A DNA stretch of 64,000 nt from CAVPLM01 sp963713545 (GCA_963713545.1 CAVQME010000011.1:1-64000), one strand, 5' to 3'; positions 24,887-34,460 are shown, counted from the first letter of the stretch. The notes: a model not told the origin generated them from the sequence alone. Numbers and translations: made by a program.

Positions 24887-27379
24887 ATGGAAGACTATGA
24901 GAAGCTGGGCGCCTTCTATCTCGGCCGCGAATACGATCTTTCGAAAAAGGAGATGGGCGGTCTCCTTCTCTATGATTCGAAGGATCTAGTCACGCACGGC
25001 GTGTGCGTGGGCATGACCGGGAGCGGAAAGACCGGCCTCTGTATCGGCCTTCTGGAAGAAGCCGCCATCGACGGTGTTCCGGCGATCGTCATCGACCCCA
25101 AGGGAGACATGGCCGACCTGATGCTGACGTTTCCTCTGTTGCGTCCCGAGGATTTCCGCCCTTGGGTCAGCCAGGAGGAGGCCGCCAAGAAGGCCCTCTC
25201 CGTCGATGACTTCGCCGCGCAGCAGGCGGACATGTGGAAGAAAGGACTCGCGGACTGGGGACAGGACCCTAGCCGGATCCAGCGCCTGAAAGACGCCGCC
25301 GAATTCACCGTCTACACGCCCGGATCGAACGCGGGTCTGCCGGTGAGCATCCTCAAGTCATTTTCCGCCCCTTCCCCAACGGTCCGCGCCGACGATGAGG
25401 CGCTGCGGGACCGTATCGACACGGCGGTCACCAGCATCCTCGGTCTGGTGGGAGTTGCGGCGGATCCTATCCAGAGCCGGGAGCACATCCTGCTTTCCAG
25501 TCTGTTCAACAACGCTTGGTCGGCCGGCCAGGACCTCGACCTGGTCGGCCTCATCCAGCAGATCCAGAAACCGCCTTTCGTGAAAGTGGGAGTCCTCGAC
25601 CTGGATTCCTTCTATCCGGCCAAGGAGAGGTTCGAACTGGCCATGCTGCTCAACAATCTGCTCGCGGCCCCGACCTTCCAGACCTGGCTCGAGGGCGAGG
25701 CGCTGGACATCGGGCAGATGCTGTTCACAAGCGCCGGCAAACCCCGGGTCTCGATCTTCTCCATCGCTCATCTCTCCGATACGGAGCGTATGTTCTTCGT
25801 ATCTTTGCTCCTGAACGAGATCCTCGGCTGGGTACGTGCCCAGCAGGGCACTGGAAGCCTGAGGGCCATCGTGTATATGGACGAGATCTTCGGCTTCTTT
25901 CCCCCGGTCGCCGAACCGCCTTCCAAGCGGCCGCTTCTGACCCTCCTCAAGCAGGCCCGAGCCTTCGGAGTGGGTATCCTGCTGGCCACCCAGAACCCGG
26001 TCGACCTCGACTACAAGGGTCTGGCGAACACCGGGACGTGGTTCATCGGCCGGCTGCAGACGGAGCGCGACAAGGCCCGCCTGCTGGAGGGGTTGGAGGG
26101 CGTGGCCGCGGGTTCGGAGAGCAAGTTCGACCGCCAGGAGATGGAGGAGACGCTGGCCGGTCTCGGAAAACGCATATTCCTCATGTACAACGCTCACGAG
26201 GACGCCCCGGCGGTGTTCCAGACCCGTTGGGCCCTCTCCTACCTGCCCGGTCCGTTGACTAGAGCGCAGATCAAGACCCTCATGGACCCGCGCCGTCCGG
26301 CGGCGGCCACGCCCCAGCCGACGGCACTGGCACCGGCCGCGCCGCCTGCAGCGGCCGTGGGAGCCGGTGCGGCGACTGGAACCGCGGCCTCTGAGACACC
26401 CGCCGGGGCGGGCCCGACGGGGGCCGTCGAACCGCCGGCTCTGCCCGCCGATATACCCCAGTTCTACCTGCCCCTGCGCGGCGCCAGTCCCGCCAGCCCC
26501 GACCTGGTGTACCGAGCAGGAGTCCTGGCCGCGGCGACCGTCAACTTCGTGAGCACCGGCAGCGGGGCGAGCACCTCCACCAAGCTCCAGAGGATCGCCC
26601 CAGCCCCGGAAAGCGCGCTGGCGCTCGACTGGGAGGCGGCCGCCGCTCTCGATATGCCGCTCGACGACCTCGACCGGATACCCTACCCTGAAGCCGCGTT
26701 CGCCGAGCTGCCTCCGGCCATGGCCAAGGTGACCTCATACCGCTCCTGGGAATCGGACTTCAAGGCATGGGCCTACCGCACTCAGGCCGTGGAGGTCTTC
26801 AAGAGCCTGAACTTCAAACTGACCTCGAATCCAGGCGAGACCGAAGGGGAGTTTCGCACCCGCCTGCAGCTGGTGGCCCGTGAGGCGCGAGACGAAATGA
26901 GCGACAAGCTGCGGCAGAAGTATGCCGCCAAAGCGGCGACCCTCAAGCAGCAGGAGCTACGGGCCCAACAGGCGGTCCAACGGGAGGCCGAGCAGGCCAA
27001 AGGCCGCAAGATGCAGACCGCTATCTCGTTCGGGTCGACCGTCCTGGGCGCTTTTCTCGGGCGCAAGGCTCTCAGTGCGAGCACTCTGGGCCGGGCCACG
27101 ACGACCATGCGCGACGTGGGCCGCAGCCTCGACGAGAGCGGCGACGTCAAGCGGGCCGAGGAGACGCTGGCGACTGTCAAGCAAAAGCAGGCCGATATGG
27201 AAGCCGAGTTCCAAGCGGAGCTCGACGGGCTCGAGACTCAGATCGATCCGATGACCGAACAGTTGGAGAAGATCCTCATGCGCCCGCGCAAGAGCGACAT
27301 CGCTGTGGATTCCCTCGGGCTCGTGTGGATGCCCTGCTGGCGTGACGCCACCGGTACGCTGACGGACGCCTGGGGATAG
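24887..27379 (+). CDS. HerA/VirB4-like P-loop ATPase
   Basis: The 830-residue protein is a HerA-FtsK superfamily ATPase with Walker A GMTGSGKT (residues 42-49), a DPKGDMADL block, and Walker B-like VYMDEIFGFFPP (about 327-338). ALLATQNP-type sensor sequence (GILLATQNPVDLDYKG) follows. An Ala/Pro-rich linker (about 465-525) leads to a helical coiled-coil C-terminal half. ATG 24887 is chosen because GGAGG lies 9 nt upstream and the conserved part starts there. Such ATPases usually translocate DNA or protein. Divergence from the baeRF gene suggests a shared system. Confidence 0.82.
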   Translation: MEDYEKLGAFYLGREYDLSKKEMGGLLLYDSKDLVTHGVCVGMTGSGKTGLCIGLLEEAAIDGVPAIVIDPKGDMADLMLTFPLLRPEDFRPWVSQEEAAKKALSVDDFAAQQADMWKKGLADWGQDPSRIQRLKDAAEFTVYTPGSNAGLPVSILKSFSAPSPTVRADDEALRDRIDTAVTSILGLVGVAADPIQSREHILLSSLFNNAWSAGQDLDLVGLIQQIQKPPFVKVGVLDLDSFYPAKERFELAMLLNNLLAAPTFQTWLEGEALDIGQMLFTSAGKPRVSIFSIAHLSDTERMFFVSLLLNEILGWVRAQQGTGSLRAIVYMDEIFGFFPPVAEPPSKRPLLTLLKQARAFGVGILLATQNPVDLDYKGLANTGTWFIGRLQTERDKARLLEGLEGVAAGSESKFDRQEMEETLAGLGKRIFLMYNAHEDAPAVFQTRWALSYLPGPLTRAQIKTLMDPRRPAAATPQPTALAPAAPPAAAVGAGAATGTAASETPAGAGPTGAVEPPALPADIPQFYLPLRGASPASPDLVYRAGVLAAATVNFVSTGSGASTSTKLQRIAPAPESALALDWEAAAALDMPLDDLDRIPYPEAAFAELPPAMAKVTSYRSWESDFKAWAYRTQAVEVFKSLNFKLTSNPGETEGEFRTRLQLVAREARDEMSDKLRQKYAAKAATLKQQELRAQQAVQREAEQAKGRKMQTAISFGSTVLGAFLGRKALSASTLGRATTTMRDVGRSLDESGDVKRAEETLATVKQKQADMEAEFQAELDGLETQIDPMTEQLEKILMRPRKSDIAVDSLGLVWMPCWRDATGTLTDAWG

Positions 27380-27435
27380 TGCCGAGAGAGACTGGTGCAA
27401 AGAGGTCTGCCGGACCGCACAGAGGAGGAGTGAGT

Positions 27436-27885
27436 ATGCTCAAGGAGTTCAGGGCCTTCATCGAGCGAGGTAGTTTGCTTCAAATCGCCGTAGCCTTCAT
27501 CCTGGGCGTTGCTTTCGCCGCCGTGGTGGGCTCTCTTGTGAACGACATCATCATGCCCGCCGTCGGCTATGCCCTGGGGGGAGTGGACTTCACCAGTCTG
27601 TTCGCGGTGATCAAGGAAGGCGACCCCGCGGGTCCGTACAACACCGTCGCTGCGGCCAAGGAGGCCGGTGCCGTCACCATCAACTACGGCATGTTCATCA
27701 ACGCGATCATCGTATTCATCATCGTGGCGCTGGTCCTCTTCTTCATCGTCAAGGCCTACATGAAGACCCAGAAGCCCGTCGATGAGACCAACAAGGACTG
27801 CCCGTTCTGCTTCACTTCGATCCCGATCGCGGCCGTCCGTTGCCCGAACTGCACCTCCGAACTCCCGGTGGACGTCAAGACCTGA
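27436..27885 (+). CDS. mscL: large-conductance mechanosensitive channel MscL with zinc-ribbon tail
   Basis: MscL opens under membrane tension to release solutes during osmotic downshock. The 149-residue protein starts with MLKEFRAFIERGSLLQIAVAFILG, covering the N-terminal amphipathic helix and TM1 (about 14-40), and has TM2 at about 88-115. The usual cytoplasmic helix is replaced or followed by a zinc ribbon, CPFCFTSIPIAAVRCPNC (about 125-142). The start is fixed by AGGAGGAG upstream of ATG 27436. It may be co-transcribed with the HerA-like ATPase gene, 56 bp upstream. Confidence 0.92.
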   Translation: MLKEFRAFIERGSLLQIAVAFILGVAFAAVVGSLVNDIIMPAVGYALGGVDFTSLFAVIKEGDPAGPYNTVAAAKEAGAVTINYGMFINAIIVFIIVALVLFFIVKAYMKTQKPVDETNKDCPFCFTSIPIAAVRCPNCTSELPVDVKT

Positions 27886-27938
27886 TCGGCGAGACATCTG
27901 GCCGGCGTAGACCGCCGGATCTGAGACACACCGCTTCC

Positions 27939-27965
27939 GGGGCGGGGCGCAAAGCGCCCCGCCCC
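27939..27965 (+). terminator. hairpin terminator after mscL
   Basis: The stem GGGGCGGGGCGC (27939-27950) pairs perfectly with GCGCCCCGCCCC (27954-27965) around an AAA loop, 54 bp after the mscL stop. There is little T after it, so its efficiency is uncertain. Confidence 0.6.
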
Positions 27966-28055
27966 GCTCTTCCCCCGGCCCGGTCGGCAAACCGGTGGCA
28001 GGAGCTCTGGCGAGAGGACCCGCCGCAGCGGGCTGCGGCTATACTCTCAACCACC

Positions 28056-30395
28056 ATGGCTCAGCACCATCCTCTCCAAGACCACACCTTCTTTGCCACC
28101 TGCCCGCGGAACACCGAGGGCCTGCTGCTCGACGAGTTACGCCTGATTGGGGCGACGGACGCAGTGGAGACCCGGGCGGGGGTCTCGTTCACCGGATCGT
28201 TGGCTCTGGCCTACCGCGCCTGCCTCTGGTCTCGGGTCGCCAGCCGCGTGCTCGTGCGGATGGTCGCCTTCCCCGCCTCCGCGGTGGACGACCTGTACGA
28301 AGGGACGGCGGCGCTCCCGTGGGAAGATCACCTCGATGTGCGGGGAACCCTGGCAGTGGAAGTCACCTCCAGCATCAAGCAGGGACCATTGGCCCAACTC
28401 AACACCCACTTCGCGGAGCAGCGAGTCAAGGACGCGGTGGTCGACCGCTTCCGCAGCAAGACAGGGATACGGCCGGGCGTGGACCTGGCCCGGCCCGACG
28501 TCCGCATCAATCTGCACCTGACACCCGCTGAGACCATCGTCAGCCTCGACCTCTCGGGAGACGGGCTGCACAAACGCGGCTATCGCATGGGGGTCGGCGA
28601 AGCCCCTCTCAAAGAGAACCTGGCCGCTGCGATACTGATGCGGGCCGGCTGGCCGCGGATCGCCCTTGAAGGCGGGGCGTTGCTGGACCCCCTGTGCGGC
28701 TCGGGCACGCTGCTGATCGAAGGCGCACTGATGGCCGGCGACGTCGCTCCCGGTCTGCGGCGCGACTACTACGGCTTTCTAGGGTGGAAGGGATTCGACC
28801 GTGCTGTCTGGGGCGATCTCCTTGCGGAGGCCGAACAGCGCCGGAGCGCCGGCCTGCAGAGGCTGCCGGCCCTCTTTGGCTTCGACAGTGACGCCAGAGC
28901 GATCGGCGCGGCCCGCGCGAATGCCCGAAGGGCCGGCCTCGCCGGCCGCATGGTCCTGGAGCGGCGCGAGCTCAGCTTCCTGTCCGCCCCCGAAAGGGGA
29001 GAGCCGTCGGCCAAGGCCCTCGTTTGGCCGGCGTTGCTTCCTGGTCTTGTGGTCGCCAACCCACCCTATGGTAAACGTCTGGGTGATATGCCGGACCTGG
29101 TGGAGCTCTACGAGACGCTGGGAGAGAGGCTGAAGGCCTCGTTCAGCGGCTGGGAGGCGGCCGTCTTCACGGGCAACCCGGAGCTGGGCGCCCATCTCGG
29201 CCTTCGCGCCCACCGGACCAACGTCCTTTATAACGGGCCGCTCCCATGCCGGCTCCTGCAGTTCCACATCGACCCGGCCGGATTCCAGGCTCCCGTCGTG
29301 CGGCGGCAGTCGGCGATCGCCGGCACGAGTCCCGACCACGCCGAGCACGAAGCGCCGGCCGACGCCGGGCCAAGCCCAGTGGGCACCGCGGCCACCGGCA
29401 GCGAGGGTGCCGTGATGTTCGGCAACCGCCTTCGCAAGAACCTCAAGCACCTGAAGCGCTGGGCGGCCCGAGAGGGCATCCACTGCTATCGCCTCTACGA
29501 TGCCGACCTGCCCGAATACGCAGCCGCGGTCGATCTCTACGGTGACTGGGCTCATGTTCAGGAGTACGCCCCACCGAGCACCGTCGATCCTGTCCGCGCC
29601 CGTCGCAGGCTCCGGGAAATGGTGGCGGTCGTACCGCAGGTGCTCGACATAGCGCCGGAGCATGTGGTCCTCAAGAGCCGGCGGCCCCAGCGGGGAGCCG
29701 ACCAGTATCAGAAGCTGTGCGACGGAGGTAGCCTCCTGGAAGTCGAGGAAGGCGGTCTGCGCTTCCTGGTGAACCTCACCGACTACCTCGACACCGGCTT
29801 GTTTCTCGACCACCGGCTCACCCGCATGCTGATCCGGGAGCTCGCCGCCGGGCGGCGCTTTCTCAATCTCTTCGCCTACACCGGTGCGGCCACCGTCTAC
29901 GCGGCAGCGGGGGGAGCAGCCTCCACGACCACGGTCGACCTTTCGCTCACCTATCTAGACTGGGCTCGCCAGAACCTGGACCTGAACGGTTTCACCGGGC
30001 CCGAGCACGGCTTCGTGCGGGCAGACTGCCTGGAATGGCTCACGCAGGCCGGACCGGGCCGCCGGCGCGGGGCGGCCGGCCCGTCCGGCGCCGGTCCCTT
30101 CGACCTCATATTCCTGGACGCCCCCACCTTCTCGAACTCCAAGAGCATGACCGGTACCCTCGACATCCAGCGCGACCACCCGTGGCTCATCAAGGCGGCG
30201 GCCGGTCTGCTCTCGCCCGAAGGTCTCCTCTTGTTCTCCACCAACTTTCGCCGTTTCAAGCTGGATCATGAGGTCGATGAGACGTACAAGGTCATCGATA
30301 TCACCAGGCAGACGATCCCACCGGACTTCGCACGCAACCCGCGCATCCACCACTGCTACCGCATCGAGCCGTCCGGAGGCCCCGGTGCGGGCTGA
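28056..30395 (+). CDS. rlmKL: bifunctional 23S rRNA methyltransferase RlmKL
   Basis: This fusion methylates two guanines of 23S rRNA: N2 of G2445 (RlmL part) and N7 of G2069 (RlmK part, E. coli numbering). The 779-residue protein has an N-terminal ferredoxin-like and THUMP domain (about 1-165), then an RlmL methyltransferase with DPLCGSGTLLIEGA (about 211) and ANPPYG (about 333). A Gly/Ala-rich linker leads to the RlmK domain with FLDAPTFSNSK (about 685). ATG 28056 has no ribosome site; a TATACT -10-like box ends 10 nt upstream, so the mRNA may be leaderless. polX overlaps its stop. Confidence 0.9.
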   Translation: MAQHHPLQDHTFFATCPRNTEGLLLDELRLIGATDAVETRAGVSFTGSLALAYRACLWSRVASRVLVRMVAFPASAVDDLYEGTAALPWEDHLDVRGTLAVEVTSSIKQGPLAQLNTHFAEQRVKDAVVDRFRSKTGIRPGVDLARPDVRINLHLTPAETIVSLDLSGDGLHKRGYRMGVGEAPLKENLAAAILMRAGWPRIALEGGALLDPLCGSGTLLIEGALMAGDVAPGLRRDYYGFLGWKGFDRAVWGDLLAEAEQRRSAGLQRLPALFGFDSDARAIGAARANARRAGLAGRMVLERRELSFLSAPERGEPSAKALVWPALLPGLVVANPPYGKRLGDMPDLVELYETLGERLKASFSGWEAAVFTGNPELGAHLGLRAHRTNVLYNGPLPCRLLQFHIDPAGFQAPVVRRQSAIAGTSPDHAEHEAPADAGPSPVGTAATGSEGAVMFGNRLRKNLKHLKRWAAREGIHCYRLYDADLPEYAAAVDLYGDWAHVQEYAPPSTVDPVRARRRLREMVAVVPQVLDIAPEHVVLKSRRPQRGADQYQKLCDGGSLLEVEEGGLRFLVNLTDYLDTGLFLDHRLTRMLIRELAAGRRFLNLFAYTGAATVYAAAGGAASTTTVDLSLTYLDWARQNLDLNGFTGPEHGFVRADCLEWLTQAGPGRRRGAAGPSGAGPFDLIFLDAPTFSNSKSMTGTLDIQRDHPWLIKAAAGLLSPEGLLLFSTNFRRFKLDHEVDETYKVIDITRQTIPPDFARNPRIHHCYRIEPSGGPGAG

Positions 30396-32145
30396 TCCCG
30401 ACCGGCTCCCCTCCAACGGCGAGCTGGCAGGCCTGTTCCAGACCATAGCCGACTATCTCGCCCTGGATGGACAGTCGACCTACCGCATCCTCGCCTACGA
30501 AAAGGCCGCTGGTCTCTTTCGCGAGCATCCCGTCTCGATAGCCGAGATGGCCGCACGTGGCGAACTGCGCGAGCTACCAGGTGTCGGGGAAGCCATCGAG
30601 GCCAAGGTACTCGAGTACATAGCGACCGGAGATGTGACTTTCCTGCGTGGTCTTCGAGAGCGCTACCCGGAGGGCCTCCTGGAGGTCATGCGCCTGCCGG
30701 GCATGGGTCCGAAGAAGACCCGCATCGTCTGGGAACTCGCACGAGTGGGAGACCTGCGGGATCTGGAGCGCGCCTGCCGGGAAGAGCGGATCCGCGGGCT
30801 TCCCGGCATGGGAGAAAAGACCGAGGCCAAGCTCCTGCGTGCCCTCGAGATCTGGGCGGCCCGGGCCGCGGGCGGAGCTGCGCCGCGCCGTCTGCGCGCG
30901 CAGGTTGAACCGCAGGCCAGCCGTCTGGTGGAAGCGCTGCGCTCACTGCCCGCGGTCGTCGCCGCCGACTACGCGGGAAGCCTCCGCCGCCTACGTGCCA
31001 CCGTGCGTGACATCGATCTCGTGGCGGCGTCGACCGACCCGGCTGTGGTCATGGACTCCTTCTCCAGGCTGCCGGAGGTGGAGCACATCGAGGAACGGGG
31101 CGACACCAAACTCACCGCCAAGACCCACACCGGTCTTGGGGTTGACCTTCGCATCGTCCCCCCGGAGTCTTACGGCGACCTCCTGCAGCATCTCACCGGC
31201 AGCGCGGAACACAACGTGGCTCTACGCGGCTATGCCCAGCGACGCGGCTACAAGATCAGCGAGTACAACGTGGAGCATCTGACGTCGGCGGAGCTCATCA
31301 CCTGCGCGACCGAAACCGAGGTGTACGAACTGGTGGGACTGAGCTATATCCCACCTGAACTACGCGAGAACCAGGGAGAGATCGAAGCGGCCGAAAGAGG
31401 ATCGCTCCCAGACCTGATCGAGCGCGCGGACCTGCGGGGCGACCTTCATGTGCACTCCGATTGGACCGACGGCCGTGCCAGTCTGGAGCAGATGGCGCTT
31501 TCGGCCAGGGAACGGGGCCTCGACTACCTCTGTTTCTGCGACCATTCCCAGTCGCTGGCCATGACCGGAGGCCTGGGACCGGAGCGTCTGCTCGCCCAAG
31601 TCGAGGCAATCCGTCTGCTGGACGCACGCCTGGACGGGATCGCCCTCTTGGCGGGTATCGAGGTCGACATCCTCGCCGACAGTCGTTTGGATCTGCCGGA
31701 TGACGTCCTGGCCAAGCTTGATTTCGTGACCGCCAGCATCCACTCCGGGTTCGGTCAGCCTCAGGGGCAGATCATGCAGCGCCTTCTCGGCGCCATGTGT
31801 AACCCGCACATCAGCTCCATCGCCCACCCCAGCGGCCGCCTCCTTGGCCGACGCGATCCTTACGAGGTCGACTTAGAGACGCTCGCACGAGTGGCAGCAG
31901 AGACCGGCACACTCCTCGAGATCAACGGCTCCCCGGACCGGCTCGACCTCACCGCCGCCGCCGCCCGGCGGGCGGCGGCTCTGGGCGCGACGATGGTCAT
32001 ATGCAGTGACGCTCACAACACCGGCGATTTCGAGAACCTCGACCGAGCGGTTGCGGAGGCACGACGCGGTTGGCTCGCCGCCGCGGATGTGGCCAACACC
32101 CGGTCCTGGGACGAGGTGCGGTCCTTCAAGACCCGGAACGTCTAA
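30385..32145 (+). CDS. polX: family X DNA polymerase with PHP domain
   Basis: Bacterial PolX fills short gaps in base excision repair and has 3'-5' exonuclease and AP endonuclease activity through its PHP domain. The 586-residue protein has the 8-kDa and HhH parts (LPGVGEAIEAKV, LPGMGPKKTR). The palm follows with GSLRRLRATVRDIDLV (catalytic Asp pair near 207). The PHP domain (about 350-586) has HVHSDWTDG and CDHSQS. The start is GTG 30385, 5 nt after GGAGG, overlapping rlmKL by 11 bp, so the genes are coupled. Confidence 0.93.
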   Translation: MRADPDRLPSNGELAGLFQTIADYLALDGQSTYRILAYEKAAGLFREHPVSIAEMAARGELRELPGVGEAIEAKVLEYIATGDVTFLRGLRERYPEGLLEVMRLPGMGPKKTRIVWELARVGDLRDLERACREERIRGLPGMGEKTEAKLLRALEIWAARAAGGAAPRRLRAQVEPQASRLVEALRSLPAVVAADYAGSLRRLRATVRDIDLVAASTDPAVVMDSFSRLPEVEHIEERGDTKLTAKTHTGLGVDLRIVPPESYGDLLQHLTGSAEHNVALRGYAQRRGYKISEYNVEHLTSAELITCATETEVYELVGLSYIPPELRENQGEIEAAERGSLPDLIERADLRGDLHVHSDWTDGRASLEQMALSARERGLDYLCFCDHSQSLAMTGGLGPERLLAQVEAIRLLDARLDGIALLAGIEVDILADSRLDLPDDVLAKLDFVTASIHSGFGQPQGQIMQRLLGAMCNPHISSIAHPSGRLLGRRDPYEVDLETLARVAAETGTLLEINGSPDRLDLTAAAARRAAALGATMVICSDAHNTGDFENLDRAVAEARRGWLAAADVANTRSWDEVRSFKTRNV

Positions 32146-32393
32146 AGCCTCCCCGAGGCGGCCCACCGCCTGCACTCCTCGTGGGACTCTTCGCCGGCGA
32201 CGATCGCTTCCAGAAGCCTGGCCAATCCGCTATCGGGCAGAGTGACCACCCAGCAGCCGCAGAGGGCCTGCGCCAGCTGGTCGAGGCGCCTGCCACCGGG
32301 GCGCACACTCGCCGCCAGGCAATCGGCCGGCAGCGCGATCGATGCGCCGCAGCCGGGGCATATCCAGGTCGTGGGAGCACCCGTGGCCGTCAA
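32142..32393 (-). CDS. small zinc-ribbon-like hypothetical protein
   Basis: The 83-residue frame begins with a ribbon half (WICPGCGASIALPADC) and continues with a mostly helical body (GGRRLDQLAQALCGCWVV) without low-complexity sequence. The only possible start is TTG 32393, because a stop codon lies two codons upstream; GGAGAGG lies about 11 nt before it. It overlaps the polX 3' end by 4 bp, tail to tail. It reads like a real protein but I do not know its family. Confidence 0.5.
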   Translation of the reverse strand: MTATGAPTTWICPGCGASIALPADCLAASVRPGGRRLDQLAQALCGCWVVTLPDSGLARLLEAIVAGEESHEECRRWAASGRL

Positions 32394-32505
32394 AGGTCAG
32401 AACCTCTCCGCGCATGGGGGAACAAGGAACCGCTACCACGAGTATCGGCGGGGAGCACCCGTCCCATGAGCGAGTCGGAGAGGCCGGCGTCGGCTAGCGC
32501 TAAGA

Positions 32506-32664
32506 ACTCGTTTCAGAATGAAGCTCCGCCGCCAGGGACGGGCTGGGCACGCGCCAGAGAAGGACGCAGGGAGCGCGAATAGCAGCGCTATGTGCGGGAC
32601 CGAGGACGCACTATCGTGCCGCCGAGGGCGCACTAGGCGGCCGCGGCTTCATTCTGAAACGAGT
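32506..32664. repeat. possible MITE-like element with 19-bp terminal inverted repeats
   Basis: The arm ACTCGTTTCAGAATGAAGC (32506-32524) recurs as its exact reverse complement at 32646-32664, bounding 159 bp with no gene-like frame. The arms are AT-richer than their surroundings. TAAG occurs just outside both ends (32501-32504 and 32667-32670), which could be a target-site duplication with 1-2 stray bases. It lies between the small zinc-ribbon gene and the end of the propeller gene. Confidence 0.45.
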
Positions 32665-32686
32665 GGTAAGCCCGTCCGACCCACTG

Positions 32687-34456
32687 CTACTTGTCGCCGA
32701 AGCAGTAGAAATAGCCGTCCCGGCTGCCCAGGTAGATCTTACCCTTCCATACAGCCGGCGTGGACTCGAGCGCGCTGCCGCTGGCCACCTTGTACTCCCA
32801 AACCACCGGCGGGTCGATCCGGGTGTCGCTCACATCCCAGGCGTGCAGTATCCCAGCCGTGTCGCCCACGATCAGGGTCTTGTCGACCACGATGCAACTG
32901 GCCCAGGTGTGTTCGGCGATGGTCTTTCTCCAGATGATCTCGCCGGTCTGCCGGTCGATGCCCAGGAGCGCGCCGCCATGCGTAGGAATGTAGAGCATCC
33001 CCTTGTAGATGCACGGTGTGGCCCACACCCCGTATTCGCCCCCCGACACTTTGGTGATCGCCTGCGACCACACGAGCGGGGTCTCGCCCTCTCCCGTCTT
33101 GCGGGGATCGATCTTGAAGACCTGGCCCACGGCCTTGGACCGTTCGGTGGCGCCCCGTGAGCTATCGGAGTGCTGGGCGACGTAGAGGAAACCCTCCTCG
33201 TCCGCCACGATGGTGGCGTCTGTGTCGTCGCCGGTCCAGTATCTGAAGACCACCGGGTACGCGTCCTTCCCCTTGGCCGGCGCTTCACCCTCACCCAACT
33301 CCTTCAGAGTGGCGCTCACGTCGAGGCCGGTGATGAGACCACCCGAGTTGGTGAAGTAGACCCGATCCCCCACCAGGCAGGGCGAGTTCTCCACCCCCAC
33401 GTCCTTGCTGCCCAGCTTGTCTATCTCGCTCTGGGTCCAACTGGTGAAGTCGAGGACGATCTGGGGATCGACAGTCACCTTGCCCTGGGCGTCATATCCT
33501 CGGTTGAGCTTCAGGATGTAGAAATGGCCGTTCTCACCGCCTTCGAAGGCATAGTCGTTGCGGATGACCGTACTGGAGTCCCAGTCGTCGTTCCAGATCT
33601 GGTTCGGGAGCTCGTCGGCATCGAGATTGAAGAGCTCTGTCGGTTCGTCCCGGTCGATGGCAAGGATGCGCCACTTGTTGTCCCGGCAGCCCATGTAGAT
33701 GAGGGGATAGCCGTCTGGATCCACGACCGCCGAACCCTTGAAGATGTCGCCCCCCTTGAAGTCTGGCAGGAGCTTCTCTCCGGTCGCGGCATCTAGGAAG
33801 TGCATCTTATAGTCGTAGGCGCCGAACACCACCCAGGTGGTGCCATCACGCTCGAAGATGCAGGGCTGGCCGGTCCAGCCGGTGCCGGTCCAGGTCTTGG
33901 TGACTCCCAGGTTGGTGGAGGTGCCGGACATGGGCCCGAACTTCCAGACGATCTGCGGGTTCTGCGGCACCGGTCCCTCACCATAATACGTGCGAGAGGC
34001 GTTGCCGCGGAACATCGTCAGACCGTCGAACTTGGTCTGGATGGGGCCGTAGAAGGTGCCGGGCACCCGCTTGTCGCCGGGCTCGTCGGGGTCCCCTTTG
34101 CCTGGCGCCACCGTGGTATTGGGACTGGCCTTCCCGGTGGATACCGAGATGTCCACGGTGCCGGACACGCCGGCCGTACTCGACGTGGACCCGCTGGTGG
34201 AGGTGCTCTCCGTCGTGGAGGTGGTCTCCGTGCTCTCCGTGCTCGAGGAGCTACCCGTCGTGTCGCTGTTCGACGTCACGGTTGTCGACGCGGTCCCCCC
34301 CGTGTCGTCGCCGCAGCCGCGTACCGCGAGTGCCACCAGAAGCACGACCACTGCCACGCACGCGCCGAGTGCAAGCAGGCGCAGTATGGAGCGGCGGCGC
34401 CGCTGGCGGCGCCGCCGCTCGTAGCTTCCTCGGTTGGTGGTCCTGCTCGCTTCCAC
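32687..34456 (-). CDS. PQQ-like beta-propeller repeat protein, membrane anchored
   Basis: The 589-residue protein starts with a very basic cytosolic segment (YERRRRQRRRR), one membrane helix (about 25-46) and a long Thr/Ser-rich linker (about 55-110). Repeated blades follow, of the type TWVVFGAYDYKMHFLDAATGEK, LLGIDRQTGEIIWRK and GKIYLGSRDGYFYCFGDK, which define a PQQ/YWTD-like propeller. It is probably displayed outside the membrane. Quinoprotein dehydrogenase activity is not indicated, and the role may be binding or wall assembly. The PNPOx-like gene ends upstream 4 bp beyond its start. Confidence 0.8.
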   Translation of the reverse strand: MEASRTTNRGSYERRRRQRRRRSILRLLALGACVAVVVLLVALAVRGCGDDTGGTASTTVTSNSDTTGSSSSTESTETTSTTESTSTSGSTSSTAGVSGTVDISVSTGKASPNTTVAPGKGDPDEPGDKRVPGTFYGPIQTKFDGLTMFRGNASRTYYGEGPVPQNPQIVWKFGPMSGTSTNLGVTKTWTGTGWTGQPCIFERDGTTWVVFGAYDYKMHFLDAATGEKLLPDFKGGDIFKGSAVVDPDGYPLIYMGCRDNKWRILAIDRDEPTELFNLDADELPNQIWNDDWDSSTVIRNDYAFEGGENGHFYILKLNRGYDAQGKVTVDPQIVLDFTSWTQSEIDKLGSKDVGVENSPCLVGDRVYFTNSGGLITGLDVSATLKELGEGEAPAKGKDAYPVVFRYWTGDDTDATIVADEEGFLYVAQHSDSSRGATERSKAVGQVFKIDPRKTGEGETPLVWSQAITKVSGGEYGVWATPCIYKGMLYIPTHGGALLGIDRQTGEIIWRKTIAEHTWASCIVVDKTLIVGDTAGILHAWDVSDTRIDPPVVWEYKVASGSALESTPAVWKGKIYLGSRDGYFYCFGDK

Positions 34457-34460
34457 GAGC

